Assembly (NCBI RefSeq): GCF_000330505.1
Contig: NW_004443550.1
Location: 77,379-141,378, forward strand
Reading direction: 5' to 3'
DNA: 64,000 bases
Origin: Entamoeba invadens IP1
Taxonomy: Eukaryota > Evosea > Mastigamoebida > Endamoebidae
Shown: positions 31,445-42,662 of the stretch, in pieces
How positions within the stretch are numbered: position 1 is the first letter of the stretch
Layout: the number at the start of each line of letters is the position of its first letter
Notes under the pieces: model-generated
The model's database searches: none
Told to the model about the DNA's origin: nothing
What the model saw: the letters and a program-made list of their open reading frames with translations, nothing else
Translations under genes and position numbers: made by a program

Positions 31445-32376
31445 ATTAGCATATTAAAGATGCCAAAAGCCACAGAGGGACCACTTTTCAAGACTAAATA
31501 GAAGAAGAAGATGCTTAGAGCCAAAACACTTCTTGATGAGGTATTCTTATACTAAAATATGTAAGTTGGCTGGAGTGTATCGAAATACAGTGGCGGAGTT
31601 GAAAAAATGGAGAGAGGCAAAACCAAAGAAAATTGGTCGACCACTCAAGGTGTCGCCAGATGACATGAAAATCGTGGTCGAGGAAACATTATCCAATCCA
31701 CTCTCTTCTTTATTATCCAATTTTCATGATTTGCATTTTTTATGTTGTTTGGAGAATTAGGAAAAACAAACGTTTTGTTTTTGCCAAATAGATAAAGAGA
31801 CCAAACATGACAACAAAACACATTTCAGGTAAACTTCAATTTTGTTCTCGACATTTCAACAATAAAAGGTTTTGGCACGCTGGATTAACAACACTATTAT
31901 CTCTGACGAGAGCCGGTTTTGCCTTTCTTCCTATGGGCACTACATTTGGAGACAAACGGGGGGATTCACCGATAAGGACTCAGTTCCTACCCCAAATTTC
32001 AATTCCGGTGTTATAATATGGGGTGCCATTGGGCATATCATTAAGTCAAAACCAACGTTTCTCACTGGTAAAATGAATGCCGAAGCTTATGTTGAAATGC
32101 TGCAAAAGTCAATGGTGTTTGAAGAAGCAAAAAACTACAACCATGGAATGATTTTTCATCAAAATAGAGCAAGGCTAATATTCCAGATTTTAGTTAATTT
32201 GAGCATTTTGGCACCATCTAAACACTTTGGTGAAAAAAGAGAAGGAAATATTCAGCGAGATCAAGAAACTAAAAGCTGCACTTCGAAACGCTTGGGATTC
32301 AATACCAATTAAAATATTCAACAATTACATTGACTCATTCCTGAGATGTTTCAAGATTTGCATTGAAAATAAAGGT
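31445..32376 (+). pseudogene. Tc1/mariner-type transposase, decayed
   Basis: Recoverable pieces in order: a helix-turn-helix (SYTKICKLAGVYRNTVAELK, about 31540-31600) with a GRP hook (IGRPLKV); WINNTIISDESRFCL carrying the first catalytic Asp; GVIIWGAIG; MNAEAYVEML; then MIFHQNRARL where the family has Q-D-N-A, so the second catalytic Asp is replaced by Asn. A frame change near 32230 leads to the C-terminal end (VKKEKEIFSEIKKLKAAL, then RNAWDSIPIKIF), with the typical W..IP motif. Stops and frameshifts separate the pieces. It is distinct from the Tc1-type copy at 46532-47597. TIRs were not identified with confidence. Confidence 0.85.
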
Positions 32377-34120
32377 TGTTTTATTGGTTATTTTCTCTAA
32401 CTTGGTTTTCTTTCTTTTTTTTTTCTTGTTGGATCTCAATTTTATAAAAGACTTGAACTTATCAAAGAAGCCAATTTGTTTGTTTTTTTGTTGAAAGTTT
32501 CAACCACAAAACCAAGCTTGTGTTTGAAAAAAGACATAAATGATTGGTTTGTTTCTTCAACTGATTAGAAGGCGTTCTGTCGCGACAATTCCTTGTTTAA
32601 ATTGACTTAATAATGGAAAAGAAATAACATGATCGGTTGTTTTTGGAAAGGATGCCCAAATGACGCGAAGATTTACTAACAATTCTCATAAAAAATGAAA
32701 CGGGATTAATTTCTTTCAAAATATTTTGTCTGTACTTTTATTTTTTTTAATTCGCTTTTTAGAAAATTTGTAGGTTAAAAAAGAGGATTTTAAGAAAAAA
32801 ATATAAGGTCAGTACAGACTTTTGACAGAGGTTTCCAAAATCACAATCCTAATTACCCACGTCACCATTTCATAACCAAAATGTTCATTTTCTCTTATAA
32901 ATTCGTACGTTATAATACCACATTTCGGCAATAATTATTTTGGAAACGCCTGCTTTTGAAAAACAGTTTAATTTTTAATTTAAAAACGATCAATTATTAT
33001 AATAACATTAAAAGTGTTTGTATTTGATTTAATTACGAACCAAATATTAAAAAAGATATTTATTTAACAAATATCACATTAAATAAAAACAAAGTCAATT
33101 TTGTGTTTATCGACCTGCCACACAACCAAAAATATGTTGATACAAAAACTTACAAATATTAAATTGAACGTGAATATCAATATGACGAGGCGTTTGTTTT
33201 GTGTTATTCTGTTACATCTTTTGCTTCTTTTAAAAAGTTAAGGTAATCAAAGAACTGGTTTGAAAAAGTAAACACCCATTTCTATACACACTACCTTTAT
33301 TTTGCGTGGAACATAATGCCACCTTGAAAATGAACGAGAAGTGACAAAAGAGAAAGGTAAGGAACTGGCAAATAAATGGGGTGTGCCATTTTTGAATGTT
33401 TTTTAAGCTTTTAATTAATGTCAAAGATGTGTTTCAAAGTCTCGCTCAAATTGTTATTTTTGAAAGGACACAAAAATATATCAAAATATAAAATTGGTCT
33501 ATTTTTTACAAACAAATTTAAATATTGTTTACCATTATATTTTGTTTAAAAAGGTTTAGAAAAAAGTTAAATAACTAAAATTTGTCTTTTTTTTCGAACT
33601 TATCTTTAAATGTTTTGGTATTAAAAAAACAACAGTTTCAGAAAATATAACTTTATTTTCAATAGATTTGTCTTGCCATGATGAAACGTATTTTTCAAAA
33701 AAAACTAAACAACCACATTAAAAGTTATTTATAAACATCATTAAATAACTCTTAATTATTTGATACATGTTCTAAAAGATAGGTTCTATATTATAAGCAA
33801 ACTTTTTCAAATGTTAACATGATTTTGTTGACAATTTATGTGCAAAAGAATAAAATAGAAATTAAAAAAATGTGTTGTTGCAAAATTTGGCAATTTAAAT
33901 AAAATGATACAAATGAATAAAATTATCGTTTCATAAAAAGATTTTAATTTTAGTATAATTTTTATTACTTTATATTTATTTTTAAATTTGAACCAGTGAA
34001 ATCGATTCTATTAGTTTTTAAAAATGTTTGAAATGAGTTTGAGTGGGTTTCATTCACTTCAAAAAATAATTGTCCAAAAGTTTTTAATGTGGCATTCAAT
34101 GTTCATTTTTTGGAAAAATA
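32377..34120. other. Intergenic region upstream of the LRR/CXXC gene
   Basis: It starts with probable 3' sequence of the Tc1 element. An 11-base inverted pair (GTTTCCAAAAT near 32829 and its complement near 32936) and GTACAGACTTTTGA (32811-32824), which recurs inverted at 63763-63776, are the only structures noted. No gene. Confidence 0.4.
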
Positions 34121-34123
34121 ATA

Positions 34124-34135
34124 CTCTATAAAAAC
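34124..34135 (+). promoter_or_regulatory. TATA-like box of the LRR/CXXC gene
   Basis: CTCTATAAAAAC lies 32-43 bases before the ATG at 34167, the distance usual for an Entamoeba TATA element. Confidence 0.4.
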
Positions 34136-34166
34136 ATTGACAAATCTCTGTTGATCATTCAGTGTA

Positions 34167-36116
34167 ATGATCGCAATAGTCTTTCTCTATCTCACACTTT
34201 CAACTTTAGGAGCTGAACCTTGTTATGTTAAAGATATGGATAAGAAATGCATTAAAGACGGAACAACAACAAAATGTAATGCGGTGGTTACTTTATCCGC
34301 TGCTGATGCAATGCCACTTTGCGTGGATGCTTTTATGGGAAATGCTTATATCACCAGTTTTGTCTATGAAGGAACTGATAAATTGGATATTGGGACAAAT
34401 GCATTTAAAGGAGCAACCAAATTGTCATCATTCACTGCGAAAGCTGGAATCAAAACAATTGGAGTCAGTGCATTTGAAGGAGCTGCTGCTTTGACAAAAA
34501 TTGATATAAGTGGAGCAACTGAAATACCAGCAAACACCTTTAAGAATTGTGCATTGTTGGAAACTCTCACCGGTACTGAGGCTGTTACTTCTGTCCAGGC
34601 AGCCGCCTTTTCTGGTTGTGTTAAACTTACTTCAGTTAACTTCTATGCTCCTTTGACTTCTCTTCTAGACCAAATGACAGCACAGGTTAATCTTTTCTTC
34701 CATGGGACAGTCGAACCAACAACTCTTCCAACCAAAGAGTCTCCTATTAATGAAAAATTGAAAGTCTATGTTCAAGATTCTTATACTTCTTCTACTTTTG
34801 GAACTCTTACTGTATTAAAAGCACAATGCAACACTCTTCAATGTGTTGATGTTATTCCAGCAACACCAGTAGTCCCTCCAGTTAGTGGGAAAATGGCAAA
34901 TGAATTAAAATGTAAAGAATGTGATGTTACTACAATGAGCGTAGATGGTAATAACTATTACTGCGAAATTGATATGACTGAGTGTATTAAAACTCATGAC
35001 AATTGCAGAATTTGCCTTAATAATAAATGCACCAAATGTGGAACAGCAGTTCCATTTTTGGAAAATGATAAATGTGTTAGCCAGTGTACTGATGGTTATT
35101 ACAAAGACACAACCAACTCCGTTTGTGAAAAATGTGATACTGGTTGTAAAGCATGTACTGAAAAAGGAAAATGTACAAGCTGCCCCGATAATCACTTGTT
35201 GCTTGATGATACTAAAAAGTGCACCACTGATGCCAATTGTCCAGCTGGATATTATAAAGATAACACAAACTGTATGAAATGTTCTATTACAGATTGTGGT
35301 GAATGTACTTCAAAGACTGTTTGTACCAAGTGCACAAAAGGAAATTTGATTAAAGGTGGTTCTAAATGTGAAGCCAATTGCCCAGATAAATTCTACCCTG
35401 TTAACAATGTTTGCACCGACTGTGATACAACTTGCAAAAAATGTACTGAAGCTGGAAAGTGCACAGAATGCCCAGATAACACATTTTTAATTGAAGACAC
35501 CAAAAAGTGTACCACCAACTCTGAATGCCCAGCTGGATACACAAAGGATACTGCAAACAAAAAGTGCTTCAGATGTGATGTTTCATGTAAAACGTGCAAA
35601 AATTCAAATACATGTGAAACATGTGCCGAAAATTATTTGTTTGTTGAAGACACAAAGAAGTGTGTGAAGGATAAATGCCCAGAAAACTACTTCCGTGTGG
35701 ATAAGACATGCAAAGCATGTATGTCTGGTTGCAAAACTTGCACCAAAGCCAACGACTGCTCTGCTTGTATAACTGGAAAACTGTTTGAGGAAGGTACAAT
35801 GAAATGCGTCGACAAGTGTGAACTTGGATTTTTCAAGAAGAACGACACCAATTGTGACAAATGCTCAGAAAACTGCGAGAAGTGCTCTGTCTTTGAAATT
35901 TGCGACAAGTGTGTTGATGGCGCTTTGATGAGTGAAAAGAAGTGTGTTAACATGTGCCCAGAAGGAACGTTTGAAAAAACTGGAGTCTGTGAGAAATGCA
36001 AAGACAAAAGTGAGTATAAGACTCCATGCACAGATAAAGAATGTGAAATGTGCACTGCTTCGGGCGCTTTTGCGACATTAATTATGTTTGCGGTTGCACT
36101 CTTTGTGATGTTCTAA
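34167..36116 (+). CDS. Secreted BspA-type LRR + CXXC-rich surface protein, probably GPI-anchored
   Basis: 649 residues: a signal peptide (MIAIVFLYLTLSTLGA), then a short block of BspA-type repeats (about 45-170, such as LDIGTNAFKGATKLSSF and IKTIGVSAFEGAAALTKI). A linker segment follows with LFFHGT and LKVYVQDSY, then about 380 residues of furin-like repeats with regular CXXC pairs (CDTGCKACTEKGKCTSC). The last 19 residues (SGAFATLIMFAVALFVMF) are hydrophobic with no charged tail, the form of a GPI-anchor signal. This suggests an adhesion or sensing protein on the cell surface; no ligand is evident. Codon choice is less AT-biased than in neighbours, with many GCT/CCA/AAG codons, which hints at strong expression. 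It converges on a paralogue of the same architecture (37349-40417). A 100-N gap starts 22 bases after the stop. Confidence 0.88.
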   Translation: MIAIVFLYLTLSTLGAEPCYVKDMDKKCIKDGTTTKCNAVVTLSAADAMPLCVDAFMGNAYITSFVYEGTDKLDIGTNAFKGATKLSSFTAKAGIKTIGVSAFEGAAALTKIDISGATEIPANTFKNCALLETLTGTEAVTSVQAAAFSGCVKLTSVNFYAPLTSLLDQMTAQVNLFFHGTVEPTTLPTKESPINEKLKVYVQDSYTSSTFGTLTVLKAQCNTLQCVDVIPATPVVPPVSGKMANELKCKECDVTTMSVDGNNYYCEIDMTECIKTHDNCRICLNNKCTKCGTAVPFLENDKCVSQCTDGYYKDTTNSVCEKCDTGCKACTEKGKCTSCPDNHLLLDDTKKCTTDANCPAGYYKDNTNCMKCSITDCGECTSKTVCTKCTKGNLIKGGSKCEANCPDKFYPVNNVCTDCDTTCKKCTEAGKCTECPDNTFLIEDTKKCTTNSECPAGYTKDTANKKCFRCDVSCKTCKNSNTCETCAENYLFVEDTKKCVKDKCPENYFRVDKTCKACMSGCKTCTKANDCSACITGKLFEEGTMKCVDKCELGFFKKNDTNCDKCSENCEKCSVFEICDKCVDGALMSEKKCVNMCPEGTFEKTGVCEKCKDKSEYKTPCTDKECEMCTASGAFATLIMFAVALFVMF

Positions 36117-36138
36117 ACAACACCTCATCTTTTATTTT

Positions 36139-36238
36139 NNNNNNNNNNNNNNNNNNNNNNNNNNNNNNNNNNNNNNNNNNNNNNNNNNNNNNNNNNNNNN
36201 NNNNNNNNNNNNNNNNNNNNNNNNNNNNNNNNNNNNNN
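36139..36238. other. Assembly gap (100 N)
   Basis: Exactly 100 N, directly downstream of the LRR/CXXC gene. Probably a placeholder of unknown true length. Confidence 0.95.
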
Positions 36239-37348
36239 AAATGCCGAATATTTTTATTCGATTTTTGTGAAATGACCCTGCAAATAAATCGAATAGAAGC
36301 TATACTGTATAGTAAGTAATTATAAATTTACTATAAAATATTTTTTCAAGACAGGTTTTTCCAAACGCGACAGCTTTTTCGCATGACTGTAGTGGAAAAA
36401 CAATGAATATATTAAAGGAAAAAACAGAAAGGGATAATTTTATTTCCATGTCCAATCTATTTCAATATTATTTTTAATTATTATTCATATTTAAATGAAT
36501 CAAAAAAATGAAAAATCAAGTATAAAAAACTACCAGTTAAAATATCATAGAAAACGTTTGGTGTGTTTATTGGCATGGAACAGACAAATTGGTTGGGTTG
36601 ACAAAAAAAATCTATTTATATTAAAATAATTGAAATTTCATTTTATTATGAACAAAACATTTTTAACATTTTATTGTTATTTGAATATTGAAAAAAATTA
36701 AAAAACAACTGCTTTTTTTGCTATTTTTAATATTTTTTTGTCCAAAACCTTAAAATGGTAATACATAAACCAAATTGTCATTAAGTTAAAAAAAACAAAT
36801 AAGTTTTAAAATTAATTTAAAAGCAAATGAGTTTTTCATCTAACCCCCAAATAAAGTTGATTAATGTGTCGTTGGAGCGTTAAATTGTTATAAAACAACA
36901 AGTGTTTATTTTGAAAACCAAGAGTTGTCATATTGCTCTTCATATGTTCGGTTTGAATGCTATTTATGTTGTCTATCAATATTTTGATTCTATAACGGAC
37001 GTTTTGTGTTTTAATAAACACTAGTAAAATAAGGCATTTGTTTTTTATATTATAAATTACAAAAGTTTTTATAAAATGGCAAAAATATTTTTTGGGTGAA
37101 AATATAATTTGGATTAATGTTGAGACAAAAAACAAAATGTGGTATTTTTTGTTAATTATTCAAGTTTTTATTATTTGACATTATTGAATAAGACTGGAAC
37201 ATAGACTGGACTATCATCGAATATTTACTGTGTTGATTATAAAAATTTATTTATAAAAATAATTTGAATTCTAAAATTAAAACAAAGATAAAAAAGTTTT
37301 TTGAATAACTTCATTTTAAAAAATAAATCAATTATTCGATTTTTTTTT
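36239..37348. other. Convergent intergenic region
   Basis: AT-rich sequence between the 3' ends of the two LRR/CXXC genes. No gene or repeat recognised. Confidence 0.4.
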
Positions 37349-40300
37349 TCAAAACAATAACATTGCCATACAGAGTAATGCAAACAACATTGATGTACTA
37401 ATAGCACTATTATTTCCCAATGAGCACCCAATACATTCCAAGTCTCCTTGTTTGCACGCACCATATTCAGATGCCATTTTGGTACATTCACTACAGACTT
37501 TTATATTTTCGTAATATCCGTCAGGACATGATGATCTGCAGTATCCACTTGACATAAAACTTCCCAATGCACACTCCTTGCATTCAAATCTATCACAAAC
37601 TGCACAATTCTGATCTTGACACATTTCACAATATTCATCATTAATACTGTAATACCCACTTTCACATGTATCAACACAAGTTAAATCTTTTCCCATTAAT
37701 TTAGGAGATTCGCATTTATCACACTTTTCTTTTCCTTGGCTGCATTTTAAACAACTTTTATCTTGACAACGTTCGCATGTTAAATCGCCGTTGCTGAGTA
37801 CGTATTTTTTTTCACAACTGTGACAGAAATACTCATCACAACTCAAACAGTTATCGGTGCATTTTGTACAAACGCCATCTCCTTTATAATAAGCATCTGG
37901 ACAATCTCTTTCGCATGTATGTGGTGTATCTGGTTGGGTGTAATATTTGGTTTCACATTTTGTGCATTGTTGTGATGTGCAACTTTGGCAATTTGAGAAT
38001 GCTTTGTTGCACATTGAGCACATTTGCAGTTTTTCTGAAATGTTCACAAAATGCGTGGTCAAGTCGCAGCCACTTTCACATTTCTTTGAATCTCCATTGT
38101 AATAGAAATTCTCTTTGCATTCAACGCACGTCTCCTTTGTGGATATTTCACATGTTTTACAGTTATTATCATCACACTTCTTGCATGTCCAATTTGGAGT
38201 TGTGTCTTTCATTTCCATGTATCCTTCTTCACATGATTTTGAACATGTTTTGTTATCAAGATAAAAAGCGTTTAATTCACAAACATCGCACTTGGTTTTA
38301 CCCGATGCTTGACAATCCCTACATAGTGGTGGACATTCTTCGCAAATCCCATCACCCTTTCTATATTTTTCTGGACAAGTATCTCCACATGAACCATCTT
38401 CTTGTACATATTGGTTATTTCCACATTTGGTGCATTTCGTTTCTGATTCGCATGTTACACAATTTTCGATAACAGAACATTTCTTACATTTGGCTATTTC
38501 ATTTTCATTAGTTTCATAATACCCATCATAACATTGGTCTTGACATCCTTGTGGTGTTTCTTCATCATATAAAAAGTAATTTAATTCACATTTTGAACAG
38601 AATTCACCTTGACTTCCTGAACATGAAACGCAATTTCGTTCACATTGTATACACTTTTTCGGTTCAGTGTCTGAGCCTTCAATTGGGTAGTAATAATCAG
38701 CACAACTTGCAACACATTCATTAGTGTCAGAAACTAAATAGTAACCAAGTTCGCATGTTTTACACATTTGAGTTTCTCCATTTGAACTTTGTGCATCACA
38801 ATTCTCACAATTTGGAGTGCATTTCACACATTTTTTGTATTCACTGTCTTTACCATAGTTTAATGGACAATTAGAAACACATTCATTGGTTTCTTCCAAT
38901 AAATAAGAAGAAGCACTACATTCTAAACAAGTATTGTTTGAAGTGCATTTTTTGCAATTTGTCAAAATATCACTACATTTTTGGCAAACCTGTTGCCCAT
39001 TAATATCAACATAATAAGCATAACTATTTTGAACATCACAAGATGATGCACAAGAACCACTCGTTGTCACAATATTAGGAGGCATACACATTGTACACTT
39101 GGTGCTGCTGTACGAAAAATTTGTGTTTGGATCCATTATTTCCTTTTCTGCACATTTCAAACAATTTAAAATATTACAGTTTTTGCAAGTTCTGCCGTCA
39201 CCAAGTAAATAATATCCATTCACTGTGTTGCAAATATCAGTACATGTTTTACTGGAATAATCAAACACCTTTTTACCAGCTTCTGTGCATCTATTACAAG
39301 CATAACCACTACAGAAATAGTCTAAACATGTTTCATCTTTCCAACTACAAAGATAACTATTTATAGTGCACTCATCACTACATCCATCATAAGTGACATA
39401 ATTATTTTCACAAGCAACACAAGTACTTGTATTGAAATCATATTTTTGGTCTTTATTACAACTCAATTTTGTTGCAGTCAAAGTTAAAAATTTGAGATCT
39501 GCCGCGGCGTAATTTTTACTGACATATACTTTTATGGCAGAATTTAAATTGATTTCTCCTAAAACACCCGAAGGAGCGTTTACACCATGATAAAACAGTT
39601 CGGTAATATACTGCAAATTATCTTGGAAAGTGATAACATTACCTAGATGAAGCTTAGTCAATTTTACACAATCTTTCAATGCGTTTTTCTTTAATCGAAT
39701 AACATTTTCTGAAAACGATATTCTTACGAGTAAGACGTCTCCAGCAAACATTTCTTCGGATATGGTAGGGCACCCACTCATGTTAAAGTGCTTAAGATTG
39801 GTCATATTAGAAAATGCACCCTTTCCGATGTACATATTCGAGTTTTCATAAAGTGTAAAAGTCTCCAATTGAGTACCACTGAAAGCGTATTCATCAACTA
39901 TTGAAAGATCTCTATAAATATAAGAAACGTCTTCTGAATATCCAATTGATTGAAGTCCGCTGTTTCTAAAAGCATTCTTTCTAATTATAGAAGGAAAATA
40001 TTTATAAAATGTGATTTGTTGGAGAGAAGTAAGCCCAGCAAAAGCACTTTCATCGATTAGGTAAATATTATTCAAATTGATGGATTTCAACTTGGTTCCA
40101 ACAAATGCAGACTTTCCAATATAATCCCATGATGAACTACTTTCAGACATTTTAAACGTGAAGGTTTCAAGATTGGAACATCCTTCAAATGCATAATCGT
40201 CAACAGAAGTAATTTGTTCCAAAACAACCGAAGTAAAAACAGTTCGACCTTTAAATGCTTTTTCACACAAATACCCAGATTCAGTTATAACCAAATTGGG

Positions 40301-40417
40301 ATCACATGTAAAGTTTCCGATTTGGTCGTAATATTTAAAACAGTTGCGAGTAGTCTCTTTGATATAACACTGATCAAATGCATAAGTTGATACTAACAGG
40401 AGAAGAAAATAAATCAT
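37349..40417 (-). CDS. Secreted BspA-type LRR + CXXC-rich surface protein (large paralogue)
   Basis: 1,022 residues: a signal peptide (MIYFLLLLVSTYAF), BspA-type repeats from about 60 to 265 (VDDYAFEGCSNLETFTF, IYLIDESAFAGLTSLQQITF, MYIGKGAFSNMTNLKHFNM), and a linker with LFYHG and IKVYVSKNY that matches LFFHG and LKVYVQDSY of the protein at 34167. About 670 residues of CXXC-rich furin-like repeats follow. The protein ends ISTSMLFALLCMAMLLF, a hydrophobic GPI-type tail after a small-residue stretch (LGNNSA). The two genes are clearly paralogues facing each other; this copy has a longer LRR and about twice the Cys-rich length. The ectodomain repeats resemble those of the two TMK kinases in the window, but there is no kinase. 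A surface adhesion or sensing role is inferred from architecture. Confidence 0.9.
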   Translation of the reverse strand: MIYFLLLLVSTYAFDQCYIKETTRNCFKYYDQIGNFTCDPNLVITESGYLCEKAFKGRTVFTSVVLEQITSVDDYAFEGCSNLETFTFKMSESSSSWDYIGKSAFVGTKLKSINLNNIYLIDESAFAGLTSLQQITFYKYFPSIIRKNAFRNSGLQSIGYSEDVSYIYRDLSIVDEYAFSGTQLETFTLYENSNMYIGKGAFSNMTNLKHFNMSGCPTISEEMFAGDVLLVRISFSENVIRLKKNALKDCVKLTKLHLGNVITFQDNLQYITELFYHGVNAPSGVLGEINLNSAIKVYVSKNYAAADLKFLTLTATKLSCNKDQKYDFNTSTCVACENNYVTYDGCSDECTINSYLCSWKDETCLDYFCSGYACNRCTEAGKKVFDYSSKTCTDICNTVNGYYLLGDGRTCKNCNILNCLKCAEKEIMDPNTNFSYSSTKCTMCMPPNIVTTSGSCASSCDVQNSYAYYVDINGQQVCQKCSDILTNCKKCTSNNTCLECSASSYLLEETNECVSNCPLNYGKDSEYKKCVKCTPNCENCDAQSSNGETQMCKTCELGYYLVSDTNECVASCADYYYPIEGSDTEPKKCIQCERNCVSCSGSQGEFCSKCELNYFLYDEETPQGCQDQCYDGYYETNENEIAKCKKCSVIENCVTCESETKCTKCGNNQYVQEDGSCGDTCPEKYRKGDGICEECPPLCRDCQASGKTKCDVCELNAFYLDNKTCSKSCEEGYMEMKDTTPNWTCKKCDDNNCKTCEISTKETCVECKENFYYNGDSKKCESGCDLTTHFVNISEKLQMCSMCNKAFSNCQSCTSQQCTKCETKYYTQPDTPHTCERDCPDAYYKGDGVCTKCTDNCLSCDEYFCHSCEKKYVLSNGDLTCERCQDKSCLKCSQGKEKCDKCESPKLMGKDLTCVDTCESGYYSINDEYCEMCQDQNCAVCDRFECKECALGSFMSSGYCRSSCPDGYYENIKVCSECTKMASEYGACKQGDLECIGCSLGNNSAISTSMLFALLCMAMLLF

Positions 40418-40436
40418 TGAATAAAATTTTCATCGC

Positions 40437-40468
40437 GTTCCTTTTATTTGCTAAAAATCTATAAATGG
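40437..40468 (-). promoter_or_regulatory. GAAC and TATA-like elements of the 37349-40417 gene
   Basis: On the minus strand, CATTTATAGAT (40458-40468) and GGAAC (GAAC at 40437-40440) lie 20-50 bases before the ATG, in the order and spacing expected of an Entamoeba core promoter. Confidence 0.4.
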
Positions 40469-40724
40469 GTTTGCATTTAAAACACGAAAATGTTTAACAT
40501 TTAAAAGTATAAAAACAACTTTTAAAAAGTCGGAAAAACTTGTTTTCAAAAATAAAAGTTTTAACGATGTGAGGAATTTTTAAGAAAATGAATTATTGTA
40601 TTTTAACCCCTTTAACATTGTATATGTTGTTCCTCTTTCAATGCCTCTTTCGATGCTTTTTGAAAATAATGAATTTAATTATTTTATCAACTTGTTATTT
40701 TTTAAAAATAAAACATAAAACATA

Positions 40725-42660
40725 CAGTAGGGGGAGTGAGGGGCTTGACCTATACTTTTAATGGTTTATTTACTATATTTAAATAAAAACTATTTTTAAT
40801 GTTCTATTTAAAAACACAACCTTGACTTATAAATTATAGTTTATAAACCATAAAAGTATCTGTTCATCCTTAGCATAAAGTCAGAACTCGAAATTATATT
40901 CGGATTGACTTGGGTGTTTGGGAATTTTTTCTCATTTGGATCAACAATAGGTGGCAATATTGTTGTTTGTAAAGGCTCTCGATGTTGGTTTAACTCTTGT
41001 ATATTCCAAGATAAACTCTCTTCTGCCATCTTGACCAAATATGTCGATGTAGGCGGAAGAACAAACGATTCCAATTGTTCGCTGGTATAAACACCATTGG
41101 CTTCCTGTAACAATCTGGAAGCCTCTTTTATAGAAACGAACATTCTTTTGATCTTGCCAATATTGACTCCAACAACACCAGAACGCTTAAACGATGCAAC
41201 TATAATGTTTTTAGTTGCTTTGCTCTCCATTGCTCCCAACACTTTTGCATGACAAGTTATGGGCACACCAGTTTGCTCTCTATGATCTCCTTCTTCTCTC
41301 AGAGCTTGTCGTAATCTGCAATCACTCTCACTAAGTTCTCTCATCCAAGAAATCAATCCACTTTGAACTTCTCCGTCTTCAGTGACTGTGGAATTGGTGT
41401 CAATTGCTCTTCCTTCAATTGTCAAAGAACCATGTGAACTGATGGCTTGTTTGGCAACTCCAAAAAACATAAGTCAAGTGGTTGGACAAGGTGACTTGTG
41501 TGAGGGACATAATAATGGAAAACAACATTGTGGTCTTGGGCAAATTGTATCATCTGCTCATTCAAATGGCCACTGAAGTTGTCCATGGTGACTACAGCTC
41601 TTTCACTGACTAGACACCTTATTAATCTGATTGATTCGATGTGGGGAATTAGATGATTCACAATCCACTGCTGGAAAATAGCGCCTGTAATAAAACCACT
41701 CTTGGAATGGTAAAAAGTCCACTCCGGAAATTCTGCTTCCAAATCGGATATGTACTTTTTGTTGGGTAGTACAATAGCAGGAGCAATGAAACATCCCTCA
41801 AGTGAAATACAAGCCACACAAGTACTACGCTCACAAGAATGTGAAACGCCCAGCTTCGGTGTTTCTTGGGTTTTTAATTTGGTGTAAGTGTCATTTGAAA
41901 CATACACATATAGATTGTATTTGTCCATCCAGTCAGAAAAGCTAACTTCGTCAACATTGAAAAATAGACAAGCTGGTGTATTATTGAAGTTGCTAAGCTC
42001 TTTGTAGTTGTTGAAAACATTCATATAATCTATTTGAATTCTTTCCAACTCATCCGGAACAGCTTTTATTTTTTTACAACCATGTTTGGTTTCCATGTGT
42101 TTCCGTAGACCACTTGCTGTGATTGTGAATAATGGATCAACTTTTTGACACAACGATATAATAAGTGAATTTGTTATTGCAATTTTCTTTTCATTGCACA
42201 ATAGTATCAATTGTTTTATCATATCTTCCATCTCTCCGGTTATTATTCTAACATGCCAATCTGGTATCACATCTTTTTCTTTATCAAGATGTAGTGATAC
42301 TGCCTGCTTCGTGATATTAAACAACTTACCTATTATTGCTAAAGGAAAATGTGTTTTTGAATAAAGAAGTTGTATTTGTGCTGTCATAGAAAAAGATAGT
42401 TGAAGCTCTTCAATTAAGTCTTGGTCATTTTCAATTATGAAAATGAGCTTTTTAATCTTTTTTATTTCACTTGAAGATTGTTGATCTTTCCTTATCAAAC
42501 AAGCGTTGTACTTCATTTTGGATAAGCTAAGGATCTTTTTCTTTGACATTTTGTTTTATATTATTTATAGTTTTTGTTATTTTTTAAATAGAACCGGGAA
42601 AACTCTGTATAGTAAAAAATATAATAAAACAATAGGTCAAGCCCCTCACTCCCCCTACTG
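40725..42660 (-). mobile_element. Nearly intact pogo-like transposon with perfect 29-bp TIRs
   Basis: Both ends start CAGTAGGGGGAGTGAGGGGC and are identical for 29 bases (40725-40753 and 42632-42660), with TA on each outer side (40723-40724, 42661-42662). The 1.94-kb element is filled by one transposase gene broken only by a single-base shift. Perfect TIRs and the nearly open gene mean recent insertion. Confidence 0.95.
40841..42549 (-). pseudogene. Pogo-like DDD transposase with a single frameshift
   Basis: From the ATG at 42549: a Lys-rich leader, a helix-turn-helix (about 63-88, FPLAIIGKLFNITKQAVSLH), then a DDE-type core with FFNVDEVSFSDW (D200), VVTMDNFSGHLN (D323) and SHLVQPLDLCFF (D359, 35 residues after D323). 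In the run of six T near 41465 the frame is lost. Adding one T restores QPLDLCFFGVAKQAISSHG and the remaining roughly 200 residues to 40841, giving about 570 residues. The spacing is of the pogo/Tigger D-D-D type. The shift could be a true single-base deletion or a homopolymer error in the assembly; in the second case the gene would be intact. A decayed relative with the same QPLDLC motif lies at 48889-50950. Confidence 0.88.
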
Positions 42661-42662
42661 TA

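Noticed and set aside
32826..32950. Possible 120-base MITE (GTTTCCAAAAT inverted pair)
   Set aside because: Only 11 bases match and no target duplication is visible.
36836..37135. 99-codon open frame between the convergent LRR/CXXC genes
   Set aside because: No recognisable domain, low-complexity AT-rich translation.
37864..38472. 202-codon open frame opposite the large LRR/CXXC gene
   Set aside because: Complement of a Cys-rich repetitive coding sequence; composition only, no family match.
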